A stretch of DNA of 43,313 nucleotides from Streptomyces tailanensis (GCF_008386495.1 NZ_VTHJ01000071.1:1-43313); one strand, 5' to 3'. Positions 7,953-16,661 are shown, numbered from the stretch's first letter. Notes: generated by a model from the letters alone, not told the origin. Translations and numbers: made by a program.

Positions 7953-10528
7953 GTCAGACAGGCGAAGGCCGGGCAGGGGAACAGACGAGCGAGCAGGGTC
8001 AGCAGCAATCCTGTCAGCGACCCGGTTGCGAGGGCTCGTACGAGGACGTGGGCGGCGGCGAGCTGTACTGCGACACCTGCGGTCTGGCACCGGTCGTCTC
8101 GCCCGACGGCATGGTCGCCTCCCCGCCCACCGGCATCACCGGCGGCGGCAAGGGCTCGCGCGGCTCCGGTTCCAGCAGCTCGCGCTCCTCGCGGGCGTCC
8201 GCGCGCTCCTCGCAGTCCCGGCGCTCGGTCTCCGGCCGCCTCTCGCGCGCCCTGTCGGGCAAGTCGACGGGCCGCTCGGTGTCGGTCCGCAGCTCCGGCA
8301 AGACCGCGGCCTCCTCCGGCCGGGCCCGGCTCGGCGTCGGTCTGGTCCAGGTGCCGGACGTGCCGCGCCCGGACCCGCGTTCGATGGTCCTGGAGACCGC
8401 CGAGGTGCCCGAGCGGAAGCGGTTCTGCTCGCGCTCCGACTGCGGGGCGCCGGTCGGGCGGGCGCGCGGCGACCGGCCGGGGCGCACGGAGGGCTTCTGC
8501 ACCAAGTGCGGCCACCCGTACTCGTTCGTGCCGAAGCTGCACTCGGGCGACATCGTGCGCGGGCAGTACGAGGTCGTGGGCTGCCTCGCGCACGGCGGTC
8601 TGGGCTGGATCTACCTCGCCATAGACCGGGCCGTGTCCGACCGCTGGGTGGTGCTGAAGGGCCTTCTCGACACCGGTGACCAGGACGCGATGGCCGCCGC
8701 GATCTCCGAGCGCCGCTTCCTCGCCGAGATCGAGCACAACAACATCGTCCGTATCTACAACTTCGTCGAGCACCTCGACCAGCGCACCGGCTCGCTGGAC
8801 GGGTACATCGTCATGGAGTACGTCGGCGGCAAGTCCCTCAAGGAGATCGCCAACGGCCGCCGTACACCGGACGGGCGCCGCGATCCGCTGCCGGTCGAGC
8901 AGGCGTGCGCGTACGGCATCGAGGCGCTCGAAGCGCTCGGCCACCTCCACAGCCGCAACCTGCTGTACTGCGACTTCAAGGTCGACAACGCGATCCAGAC
9001 CGAGGACCAGCTCAAGCTGATCGACATGGGCGCGGTGCGCAGGATGGACGACGACGAGTCGGCCATCTACGGCACGGTCGGCTACCAGGCGCCCGAAGTC
9101 GCGGACGCGGGCCCGTCGGTGGCGTCCGACCTGTACACGGTCGCCCGTACCCTCGCGGTCCTGACCTTCGACTTCCAGGGCTACACGAGCGTCTTCGTCG
9201 ACTCCCTGCCCGACCCCGACAACATCGAGGTCTTCCGCCAGTACGAGTCCTTCTACCGCCTGCTGGTACGTGCCACCGACCCCGACCCGGCCCGCCGGTT
9301 CGCCTCCGCGCAGGAGATGTCGGAGCAGCTGACGGGTGTCCTGCGGGAGGTCGTCTCCCTCCAGACGGGCCGGGCCCGCCCCTCCCTTTCGACGATCTTC
9401 GGCCCTGAACTGAAGGTCACGGACACGGAGTTGTTCGGCGAGCCGGCCGGGGATGTGTCCCGGCTGGGAATGCGCCGCGAGAAGACGAAATCCAAGAACG
9501 GTGCTCCTCCTTCCGGTACGCCCGCCCTGTTGACCGGCAGCGCGGCCCTGCCCTCCCCCGCGCGACTCACCAAGCAGCTCGACACCGCCGCCGCGGCGCT
9601 CGCGTTGCCCGTCCCGCGCGTGGACCCGGGGGACCCGAACGCCGGGTTCCTGGCAGGTCTCATCGCCTCCGCGCCCGCCGAACTGATCACCGCGCTGCAC
9701 GCGGCGCCCACCGGCTCGCTGGAGCTGCGGCTGCGGGAGCTGCGGGCCCGCCTGGAGATGGGCGAGTTCCCCATCGCGCAGAGCACCCTGGACGCCCTGG
9801 ACCGGGACCACCCCGACGACTGGCGGGTCGTCTGGTACCGGGGCGTGACCGCGCTCGCGACCGGCGACCACGAGAACGCCGCGCTGTCCTTCGACGCGAT
9901 CTACGACGCCTTCCCGGGCGAGCCGGCCCCCAAGCTGGCCCTCGGTCTGTGCGCCGAGGTCCTCGGGCAGTTGGACAACGCCGCCGAGTACTACCGCCTG
10001 GTGTGGACGACCGACCCCAGCTTCGTCAGCGCCGCGTTCGGGCTCGCCCGGGTGCGGCTGACCGCCGGGGACCGGCAGAACGCCGTACACACCCTGGAGT
10101 CCGTACCGGAGGCGTCCATCCACTACACCGCCGCCCGGGTCGCCGCCGTACGGGCGCGGTTGAGACACCGTACGGAGGCCACGCTCGCGTCCGCAGCCGC
10201 GCCGGACACGCCGTTCCTGGACGATCTGACCGCCGCCGCGGGCCAGGTCGAGGCGCTCGGCGGGTACGGTCTGGACGCGGTGCGCCGTGAGCAGTTGTCC
10301 ACAGAGGTCCTTGGCTGCGCCCTGGACTGGGTACTCTCCGGAGGCCAGGGCGCCGCGCCCCCGGCCGGCGGTGGGCGGACGCTGCTCGGCAGCGCGCTGG
10401 ACGAGCGCGGCCTCCGCCTCGGACTGGAGCGCGCGTACCGCACGCTGGCCCGGCTCGCGCAAGGCGGCGAGGAGAGGATCGACCTGGTGGAACGTGCCAA
10501 CCGTTACCGCCCCCGGACGTGGGTGTAG
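7949..10528 (+). CDS. pknG: PknG-like serine/threonine protein kinase with two zinc ribbons and TPR tail
   Basis: An 859-residue soluble kinase closely following the layout of Mycobacterium tuberculosis PknG. Residues 20-45 hold a first cysteine cluster (C22, C27, C41, C44); 55-125 is a Ser/Arg/Gly-rich linker; 158-190 is the rubredoxin-like element (C160, C165, C184, C187). The kinase domain runs from about 200 to 460, with YEVVGCLAHGGLGWIYLA, the ATP-binding K237 (VVLKGL), the catalytic segment CDFKVDN (D342, K344, N347) and DMG (D359). The C-terminal 360 residues form a TPR-like helical domain; FPGEPAPKLALGLCAEVLG and SAAFGLARVR resemble PknG. Differences from mycobacteria are the extra N-terminal ribbon, CX4C in place of CX2C in the first knuckles, and CDFKVDN instead of NDLKPEN. 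It starts at GTG 7949 with GAGGGGAGGA ahead, overlapping the upstream gene. Confidence 0.93.
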   Translation: MSQTGEGRAGEQTSEQGQQQSCQRPGCEGSYEDVGGGELYCDTCGLAPVVSPDGMVASPPTGITGGGKGSRGSGSSSSRSSRASARSSQSRRSVSGRLSRALSGKSTGRSVSVRSSGKTAASSGRARLGVGLVQVPDVPRPDPRSMVLETAEVPERKRFCSRSDCGAPVGRARGDRPGRTEGFCTKCGHPYSFVPKLHSGDIVRGQYEVVGCLAHGGLGWIYLAIDRAVSDRWVVLKGLLDTGDQDAMAAAISERRFLAEIEHNNIVRIYNFVEHLDQRTGSLDGYIVMEYVGGKSLKEIANGRRTPDGRRDPLPVEQACAYGIEALEALGHLHSRNLLYCDFKVDNAIQTEDQLKLIDMGAVRRMDDDESAIYGTVGYQAPEVADAGPSVASDLYTVARTLAVLTFDFQGYTSVFVDSLPDPDNIEVFRQYESFYRLLVRATDPDPARRFASAQEMSEQLTGVLREVVSLQTGRARPSLSTIFGPELKVTDTELFGEPAGDVSRLGMRREKTKSKNGAPPSGTPALLTGSAALPSPARLTKQLDTAAAALALPVPRVDPGDPNAGFLAGLIASAPAELITALHAAPTGSLELRLRELRARLEMGEFPIAQSTLDALDRDHPDDWRVVWYRGVTALATGDHENAALSFDAIYDAFPGEPAPKLALGLCAEVLGQLDNAAEYYRLVWTTDPSFVSAAFGLARVRLTAGDRQNAVHTLESVPEASIHYTAARVAAVRARLRHRTEATLASAAAPDTPFLDDLTAAAGQVEALGGYGLDAVRREQLSTEVLGCALDWVLSGGQGAAPPAGGGRTLLGSALDERGLRLGLERAYRTLARLAQGGEERIDLVERANRYRPRTWV

Positions 10529-10531
10529 TTG

Positions 10532-11851
10532 ATGTCGCAGATGCCCCAGCCGACCGCGCTGACGAAGTGCCCGATCTGCGAGTGGCCGCTCGCCTCGGAC
10601 GACCGCTTCTGTGGCGCGTGCGGCCATGATCTCTCGGCGGTGCCCGCGCCGCCGGCGGACCACCCGACCCTCACCATGAACGGGACAGCGGGTGACACGC
10701 CCGACGAGGCGGCGTCCGTGGCCTGGCCCGTCGCGCCCCCGTCGGCCGGTGCGGGCCCGTCCGCGCCGGTCGTCCTGCCCACCGACCTCCAGGGCACCGA
10801 GTCGGGCGGCGGTGAACTGCCCGGCCCCGGGCGGGGCGTACGGTTCGACCGGCCCCGCGAGCCCGACGAGTACCCGCTGGCGGCGCCCCTGCCGCCGGAC
10901 CCACGCACCGCCGAACCGGCCACCCCGCCGGCCGGCATGAAGCTGTGCGTGGCCTGCCGCGCGGGGTATGTCGACCGGGACGGCTACTGCGAGAACTGCG
11001 GGCACGCCCAGCCGCGTGAACGCGACCACGTGGAGCAGGAGTTGGGCGCGGTCGCCGCGGTCAGCGACCGGGGGCTGCGCCATCACCGCAACGAGGACGC
11101 GTTCGCCGTCTCCTCGACCGCGCTGCCCGACGGCTCCCCCTCGGTCGTCGCGATCGTCTGCGACGGTGTGTCGTCCGCGACCCGGCCCGACGACGCCTCG
11201 CTCGCCGCCGCCCGGGCGGCCAACGAGACGCTGCTCGATTCCCTGCCGCGCGGCACGCACCCGCAGCAGGCGATGCACGACGCGATCGTCGCCGCCTCGG
11301 CCGCCGTCAACGCCCTCGCGGAGGAACCGGAGACGGGCCAGGAGCACGCCCCGCACCAGAACGCGCCGGCGTGCACCATCGTCGGCTCCGTCGTCACCCC
11401 CAGCCTGCTCGTCGTCGGCTGGGTCGGCGACAGCCGCGCCTACTGGGTCCCCGTGGACCGCAGCGCTCCCCCGGCCCGGCTCACCGAGGACGACTCGTGG
11501 GCGGCACAGATGGTGTCCGCGGGACTGATGAGCGAGGCCGAGGCGTACGCCGACGAACGCGCCCACGCGATCACCGGCTGGCTCGGTGCGGACGCGTACG
11601 AACTGGAGCCGCACACCGCTTCCTTCAAACCGGACCGGCCGGGTGTAGTGGTGGTGTGCACCGACGGACTGTGGAACTACGCGGAGGCCGCCGAGGAGAT
11701 GGCCGAGGCCGTGCCCCTCGACGCGGCCGAGCGCCCACTGCACTGCGCCCAGGTTCTGGTCGGCCACGCGCTCGACGGCGGTGGCCACGACAACGTAACA
11801 GTGGCCGTCCTGCCGTTCCCCGCCCCGCCTCAGGGGGCAGGATCGGCCTGA
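10532..11851 (+). CDS. PP2C-type protein phosphatase with two N-terminal zinc ribbons
   Basis: A 439-residue metal-dependent Ser/Thr phosphatase. Two zinc ribbons precede the catalytic domain: C13, C16, C27, C30 and C139, C142, C153, C156, joined by a Pro-rich linker. The PP2C domain occupies about 170-435 with SDRGLRHHRNEDAF, VCDGVSS (D211), GWVGDSRAYW, CTDGLWNY and GHDNVTVAVL, so the metal-binding aspartates are all present. It starts at ATG 10532, three bases after the kinase stop. Placed directly behind the kinase, it is the obvious antagonist that removes the phosphates the kinase adds, although substrates cannot be read from the sequence. Confidence 0.93.
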   Translation: MSQMPQPTALTKCPICEWPLASDDRFCGACGHDLSAVPAPPADHPTLTMNGTAGDTPDEAASVAWPVAPPSAGAGPSAPVVLPTDLQGTESGGGELPGPGRGVRFDRPREPDEYPLAAPLPPDPRTAEPATPPAGMKLCVACRAGYVDRDGYCENCGHAQPRERDHVEQELGAVAAVSDRGLRHHRNEDAFAVSSTALPDGSPSVVAIVCDGVSSATRPDDASLAAARAANETLLDSLPRGTHPQQAMHDAIVAASAAVNALAEEPETGQEHAPHQNAPACTIVGSVVTPSLLVVGWVGDSRAYWVPVDRSAPPARLTEDDSWAAQMVSAGLMSEAEAYADERAHAITGWLGADAYELEPHTASFKPDRPGVVVVCTDGLWNYAEAAEEMAEAVPLDAAERPLHCAQVLVGHALDGGGHDNVTVAVLPFPAPPQGAGSA

Positions 11852-11980
11852 GGGCGCTTTCGGGTGCCCCGGCGGCCGAGGACGGGAACGGCCGACGGAC
11901 CGGAGGGGACCGGTCCGGGCACAGCCACGCACAGTCATGACCCCACGTTCTGTGGGGCTGCTAGGGGGATCAGAGTAGGC

Positions 11981-13339
11981 ATGGCCAATTTCTCGAAGTC
12001 GAACGTGCCGCAGTTCTCGGTGGACGTCTACCAGAACGAGTACCTGCCCGAGGGCGGCCGCGAGGTCAACGCGATCGTGACGGTGAGCGCGACGGGCGGG
12101 GGCACCGTGGGCAGCGCCGTCACCGCGCCGCACCTCTACTCGCCCGGCCAGGGCCCGTCCGCCGCCGTGGCGATCATGGTCGACTGCTCGGGGTCGATGG
12201 ACTACCCGCCGACCAAGATGCGCAACGCCCGGGACGCCACGGCCGCCGCGATCGACACCCTGCGGGACGGGGTTCACTTCGCGGTGATCGACGGCACCCA
12301 TGTGGCCCGGGAGGTCTACCCCGGCGGCGGCCGGCTCGCGGTCGCCGACTCCACCACCCGGGACCAGGCCAAGCAGGCGCTGCGCAAGCTCAGCGCGGGC
12401 GGCGGCACCGCGATCGGCACCTGGCTGAAGCTCGCCGACCGCCTGCTCGCCTCGGCCGACGTCGCGATACGGCACGGGATCCTGCTCACCGACGGCCGCA
12501 ACGAACACGAGTCCCCGGAGGACCTGAAGGCCGCGCTGGACGCCTGTGCCGGGCGGTTCACCTGTGACGCGCGTGGGGTCGGCACCGACTGGGAGGTCAA
12601 GGAGGTCACCGGGATCGCCTCCGCGCTGCTCGGCACCGCCGACATCATCGCCGACCCGGCCGCCCTGTCCGCCGACTTCACGCAGATGATGGAGGCGACC
12701 ATGGGCAAGGAGGTCGCGGATGTCGCCCTGCGGCTGTGGACGCCGGTCGGCACGCAAATCAAGTTCGTGAAGCAAGTGGCCCCCACGGTCGAGGAGTTGA
12801 CCGACCGCCGCACCGAGGCCGGCCCGCGCGCCGGGGACTACCCGACCGGTTCGTGGGGAGACGAGTCCCGTGACTACCACGTGTGCGTCGAGGTCCCGCC
12901 CGCGACCCTCGGCCAGGAGATGCTCGCCGCCCGTGTCTCCCTGGTCATCCCGCAGCCCGACGGCACCGCGCAGAACCTCGGCGCGCAGGGCCGCGCGCAG
13001 GGCCTGGTGAAGGCCGTCTGGACCGACGACATGGCCGCCTCCACGTCGATCAACCCCCAGGTCGCGCACTACACAGGCCAGGCCGAACTAGCACAAGTCA
13101 TCCAACAGGGGCTGGACGCCCGCAAAGCGGGCGATATCGACGGAGCAACGGCCAAGCTGGGACGGGCCGTTCAGCTCGCCGGCGCGTCCGGGAACGCGGA
13201 TACTGCGAAACTGCTTGCGAAGGTGGTGGACGTGGTCGACGCGGCGACAGGTACTGTGCGACTGAAGGCGAAGGTCACGGAGGCCGACGAGATGACTCTC
13301 GAGACTCGGTCGACAAAGACTGTTCGTGTAAAGAAGTAA
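11981..13339 (+). CDS. Von Willebrand factor A domain protein (TerY-like)
   Basis: A 452-residue cytoplasmic protein. A short beta-rich N-terminal segment (1-58, VPQFSVDVYQNEYLPEGG) precedes a VWA domain at about 62-240 with an intact MIDAS: DCSGS at residues 68-72, the threonine of GGGTAIGTWL and the aspartate of LLTDGRN. The rest is beta-sandwich and helical, ending in a short basic tail. There is no signal peptide or membrane helix. The ATG at 11981 has AGGGGG about twelve bases upstream and matches the predicted domain start; a longer in-frame extension to 11864 looks non-coding. VWA, PP2C and Ser/Thr kinase genes side by side recall the TerY-P triads linked to tellurium-type stress systems. 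It is a candidate effector or scaffold bound by metal. Confidence 0.9.
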   Translation: MANFSKSNVPQFSVDVYQNEYLPEGGREVNAIVTVSATGGGTVGSAVTAPHLYSPGQGPSAAVAIMVDCSGSMDYPPTKMRNARDATAAAIDTLRDGVHFAVIDGTHVAREVYPGGGRLAVADSTTRDQAKQALRKLSAGGGTAIGTWLKLADRLLASADVAIRHGILLTDGRNEHESPEDLKAALDACAGRFTCDARGVGTDWEVKEVTGIASALLGTADIIADPAALSADFTQMMEATMGKEVADVALRLWTPVGTQIKFVKQVAPTVEELTDRRTEAGPRAGDYPTGSWGDESRDYHVCVEVPPATLGQEMLAARVSLVIPQPDGTAQNLGAQGRAQGLVKAVWTDDMAASTSINPQVAHYTGQAELAQVIQQGLDARKAGDIDGATAKLGRAVQLAGASGNADTAKLLAKVVDVVDAATGTVRLKAKVTEADEMTLETRSTKTVRVKK

Positions 13340-13423
13340 CGAGCAGTAGTCAGTAGTACTCAGTGCCCGTCGCGGCCACAGAACCCGGCCGAAGGGCCGG
13401 AAAGGAGAGGGGGAAGCGCCGAC

Positions 13424-15085
13424 ATGCCGACCTGCCCGAACGGACACCAGTCGGGTTCCGACGACTGGTGCGAGGTCTGCGGTCACCGTATGGCCGGTGC
13501 CGTACCCCCGCCGCCTCCACCGCCGCCGCCCCCCGGCGCCGGTTACGGATACCCGCCGCCCGGCTCGCCTCCGCCGCCTCCGGGCGCGGGCGGCCCCGCC
13601 GGACGCCCGCACCACGCCGCCGAGCTCTGCCCGCAGTGCCGCACGCCCCGCGAGGGCGGCGCGCCCTTCTGCGAGGAGTGCCGGTGGAACTTCCTGACCA
13701 ACACGGCGACGACGTACACGCCGGCCGCGCCCCGGCCTGTGGCACCGGCCCCCGGCCCCGGCCCCGGCCCGGGCGGTCAGGGTCCCGGCCCGGGCCCCGG
13801 TCCCGGCCCTGGTTCTGGTCCTGGCGGGAACCCCGCGCTGCGCTTCCAGCAGCCGCCCCCGCCGTCCTTCGGCGGCGGTGACGGATACGACTACCAGAGC
13901 TCGCGGCCCTCGCAGATGAACCGCCCCGCCGAGCCGATCCCGCCCGGCCCGCCGTTCGGCGGCGAGCCGTCGGGTCCGGGCGGCCCCGGTGGACCGGGTG
14001 GCCGCGACGGCTTCCCGGGTCCCGGTGGGCCCGGTGGACGTGACGGTTTCCCGGGGCCGGGTGGCCCCGGCGGTCCTGGTGGTCCTGGTCGCCCCGGCGG
14101 CCCGTCCGGTCCTGGCGGTTCTTCGGGACCAGGTGGTCCCGGCGGTCCCGGCGGTCCGTCCGTCTTCGGTGGCGGGCCCTCGGGCCCGGGTGGTCCGTCC
14201 GGCCAGCCCGGCCAGCCCGGTCCGTCCGCCTTCGGTGGCGACCCGTCGCGGCCCGGCCCCCCGGGCTTCGGCGGCGATCCGTCACGGCCGGTTCCGCCAC
14301 CGCCCGGCCCGACGCCGGGTGGCCCCGGCGGTCCTGGTCCTGGTGGGGCGCCCCAGGCATTCCACCAGGCCGGCCCCCCGGCGCCGCCTGCCTTCCCGCA
14401 GGAGACCGGGCGACCCCAGCCCGGCGGCCCTGGCGGACCCGGAGGACCCGGTGGTCGTGGCGGCCCCGGTGGTCCCGGTGGTCCGCAGTCGGGTGGCCCC
14501 TCCTTCGGGGGCGACGACGACTGGGTGATCTCACCGCCGTCGTCGACCGGTCCCGGTGGCCCTGGTGGGCCCGGTGGCCCGGGCGGTCCCAGCGGTGCGG
14601 CGGCACGCCCCGGCGGTTACGGCTATCCGCAGCCCGGCGCAACCCAGGCCCCGCCCGGTCCTGGCTACCCGCAGGCACCGGCGACCTGGAGCGCGACCAT
14701 CGGCCCTGACCGCGACTACTTCATGGCGATGATGCAGCGCTCGGGCCCCGAGGCCGCGGGCCTGAACCTGCCCGCGTACTCCCCCGAGCAGCAGCGCACC
14801 CTCACCGGCAACCAGATCACCATCGGCCGCCGCCGGCACTCCACCGGCGACACCCCCGACATCGATCTCTCGGTACCGCCGGAGGACCCGGGTGTCTCGC
14901 ACCAGCACGCGGTACTGGTACAGCAGCCCGACGGCAGCTGGGCGGTCGTCGACCAGAACTCCACGAACGGAACCACGGTCAACGGCTCCGAGGAGCCCAT
15001 CCAGCCCTTCGTTCCGGTCCCGCTCCAGGACGGGGACCGGGTGCACGTGGGCGCGTGGACGACGATCACGATCCGCCGAGGCTGA
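13424..15085 (+). CDS. FHA-domain protein with zinc ribbons and collagen-like Gly/Pro linker
   Basis: A 553-residue protein. A zinc-ribbon-like CPNGH...CEVC cluster (C4, H8, C16, C19) is followed by a polyproline stretch, a second cluster (C68, C71, C82, C85), then about 300 residues dominated by GPGG, GPG and PSGPGGP repeats. A C-terminal FHA domain (459-553) has the expected ITIGRRR, the SHQH segment (492-495) and NSTNG (512-516), so it should bind phosphothreonine. GGAGAGGGGG precedes ATG 13424 at good distance. The FHA domain is the natural reader of phosphothreonines made by the PknG-like kinase; in mycobacteria PknG acts on the FHA protein GarA, but this protein is much larger and lacks the GarA N-terminus, so it is not simply GarA. 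Confidence 0.92.
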   Translation: MPTCPNGHQSGSDDWCEVCGHRMAGAVPPPPPPPPPPGAGYGYPPPGSPPPPPGAGGPAGRPHHAAELCPQCRTPREGGAPFCEECRWNFLTNTATTYTPAAPRPVAPAPGPGPGPGGQGPGPGPGPGPGSGPGGNPALRFQQPPPPSFGGGDGYDYQSSRPSQMNRPAEPIPPGPPFGGEPSGPGGPGGPGGRDGFPGPGGPGGRDGFPGPGGPGGPGGPGRPGGPSGPGGSSGPGGPGGPGGPSVFGGGPSGPGGPSGQPGQPGPSAFGGDPSRPGPPGFGGDPSRPVPPPPGPTPGGPGGPGPGGAPQAFHQAGPPAPPAFPQETGRPQPGGPGGPGGPGGRGGPGGPGGPQSGGPSFGGDDDWVISPPSSTGPGGPGGPGGPGGPSGAAARPGGYGYPQPGATQAPPGPGYPQAPATWSATIGPDRDYFMAMMQRSGPEAAGLNLPAYSPEQQRTLTGNQITIGRRRHSTGDTPDIDLSVPPEDPGVSHQHAVLVQQPDGSWAVVDQNSTNGTTVNGSEEPIQPFVPVPLQDGDRVHVGAWTTITIRRG

Positions 15086-15121
15086 CCGAGGCACCCGCGG
15101 GAACCCGCACGCGGCGGACGA

Positions 15122-16102
15122 TCACGGAAGGGGCCAGGAGTACGCCCCTTCCGGGTCGTCCAGCCACGCCCAGGCACGGTCGCCGCTGACCGTGATCCCG
15201 TAGCGCTCGCGCGACGGCATGCCCTCCCGCTGCCAGAGCGCGAGCGCCTCGTGCGGGTCCAGGCTGCCCGCCGTCAGGGCCAGCAGGAACCGGAACAGCT
15301 CGTGCTCCCTGGCCCGGCGCGGCAGCCCGCCCAGGTGCGGATGCACCGCCTCCGGCTCACTGCCGCCGCGCAACGGAACGAAGTACGCGGACGTGTGCAG
15401 GAAGCGCCCCTCGGCATGCTCGGCGTCCTCGACCCGCAGCCGGACCAGCCCCGTGGCCATCGGCGTCAGGATGCGACCACCGGGGGCGCACTGCTCGAGC
15501 CAGGGGCGCGGGATCGAATGCAGCGTGCAGGTCGCGATGATCCGGTCGTAGGGGGCGCGTTCCGGCACCCCTCGCGCCCCGTCCCCGGTGACGACGGTCG
15601 GGTGGTACCCGGCGGCGTCCAGATGCCTGCGCGCCGCCTCCGTGATGTCCACGTCCAGGTCGACCGTCGTGACCAGGTCGTCGCCCAGCCGGTGCGCGAG
15701 CAGCGCCGCGTTGTAACCGGTCCCGGCGCCGATCTCCAGCACCCGGTCGCCGTCCTCCACCTCCAACTCGGCCAGCATCTTCGCCATCAGAGAGGGCTGA
15801 CTGCTGGAGGAGATCAACGCCCCGTCCCGCACCCGGGTCGCCAGCGGCGCGTCGGCGTACGCTCCCCGCACCCAGCGCGCACGCCGCCCGGGGTCGCGCT
15901 CCTCGCCCCACAGCCGCTCGAAGCCGCCCACGGCCCCCACGTAGTAGTACGGGACGAAGAGATGACGCGGCACCGCCTCGAACGCCTCCCGCCACACCGG
16001 ATCGGCGTCCCACGCCCCGCTCGCCTCGATCTCACGCACCAGCGCCGAGCGGGCCTCGGCGGCGATGCGCTCCAGATCGTGGTCCACAGCATGTGTGCCC
16101 AT
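15122..16102 (-). CDS. Protein-L-isoaspartate O-methyltransferase-like protein
   Basis: A 326-residue SAM-dependent methyltransferase of the PCMT family, which repairs isoaspartyl residues in aged proteins. The core at about 75-215 shows SSSSQPSLMAKML (substrate loop), VLEIGAGTGYNAALL (SAM motif I), TVDLDVD (post I) and the YDRIIATC/GGRILTPM segments. The C-terminal 110 residues extend beyond the usual 210-230 residue enzyme, as in many actinomycete homologues. The ATG at 16102 follows GTGGAGAC; a further in-frame start at 16144 is less likely. It is convergent with the FHA gene, only 36 bases apart, and divergent from the haemoglobin gene. Confidence 0.87.
   Translation of the reverse strand: MGTHAVDHDLERIAAEARSALVREIEASGAWDADPVWREAFEAVPRHLFVPYYYVGAVGGFERLWGEERDPGRRARWVRGAYADAPLATRVRDGALISSSSQPSLMAKMLAELEVEDGDRVLEIGAGTGYNAALLAHRLGDDLVTTVDLDVDITEAARRHLDAAGYHPTVVTGDGARGVPERAPYDRIIATCTLHSIPRPWLEQCAPGGRILTPMATGLVRLRVEDAEHAEGRFLHTSAYFVPLRGGSEPEAVHPHLGGLPRRAREHELFRFLLALTAGSLDPHEALALWQREGMPSRERYGITVSGDRAWAWLDDPEGAYSWPLP
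15126..15152. terminator. Hairpin at the convergent end of two genes
   Basis: A perfect 9-bp inverted repeat (GGAAGGGGC at 15126-15134, GCCCCTTCC at 15144-15152). It lies inside the last codons of the methyltransferase gene and just downstream of the FHA gene on the other strand, so it could end transcription from the left. No U-tract is present. Confidence 0.5.
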
Positions 16103-16234
16103 GTCTCCACTGTGCTGCGGTACGTCCCAAGAGGCGAGCGTCACGGCGCACCCAGCGGAATCCGTCCCTCCCTGTTCGCGCTCTCCAGCAGCGTGGTCCT
16201 AAGCCTTGAGTCCTCCGTCCCCGCGTCTGAGACC

Positions 16235-16648
16235 ATGGGGTACGTGAATGAGATTCGGCGGGGCACGCTTCAGGAGCAGACCTTCTACGAGCAGGTCGGT
16301 GGCGAGGAGACCTTCCGGCGCCTCGTGCGCCGTTTCTACGAGGGTGTCGCCGAGGACCCGATATTGCGGCCCATGTATCCGGAGGAGGACTTGGGCCCGG
16401 CCGAGGAGCGCTTCGTCCTGTTCCTGATCCAGTACTGGGGCGGCCCCACCACGTACAGCGAGAACCGAGGCCACCCCCGCCTCCGTATGCGCCACGCCCC
16501 GTTCGTCGTCGACCGTGCCGCCCACGACGCCTGGCTGAAGCACATGCGCGACGCCGTCGACGAACTCGGCCTCTCCGAGGAACACGAACACACCCTGTGG
16601 AACTACCTGACGTACGCGGCGGCCTCGATGGTGAACACCCCGGGCTGA
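16235..16648 (+). CDS. glbO: Group II truncated haemoglobin (GlbO-like)
   Basis: A 137-residue 2-on-2 globin that binds haem and oxygen in the cytoplasm. Group II signatures are Y35 (B10) in RRFYEGV, Y48 (CD1) in RPMYPE, the invariant YWGGPTTYSE, proximal H87 (F8) in RMRHAPF and W100 (G8) in HDAWLKH. The family usually begins MNEIRRG; that start would be the GTG at 16244 (134 residues), while the ATG at 16235 adds three residues. Neither has a strong ribosome site. The promoter must lie in the 130-base gap shared with the divergent methyltransferase gene. Confidence 0.95.
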   Translation: MGYVNEIRRGTLQEQTFYEQVGGEETFRRLVRRFYEGVAEDPILRPMYPEEDLGPAEERFVLFLIQYWGGPTTYSENRGHPRLRMRHAPFVVDRAAHDAWLKHMRDAVDELGLSEEHEHTLWNYLTYAAASMVNTPG

Positions 16649-16661
16649 CCGCCACCGCGGC

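Noticed and set aside
7868..13069. A minus-strand open frame of more than 1700 codons
   Set aside because: It lies antisense to the coiled-coil, kinase, PP2C and VWA genes. Its product is a low-complexity Arg/Gly/Val/Asp-rich string with no motif; long antisense frames are expected at this GC content.
15251..16234. An N-terminal extension of the haemoglobin gene by over 300 codons
   Set aside because: This stretch is antisense to the methyltransferase gene and its intergenic gap; the globin family begins at about 16244.
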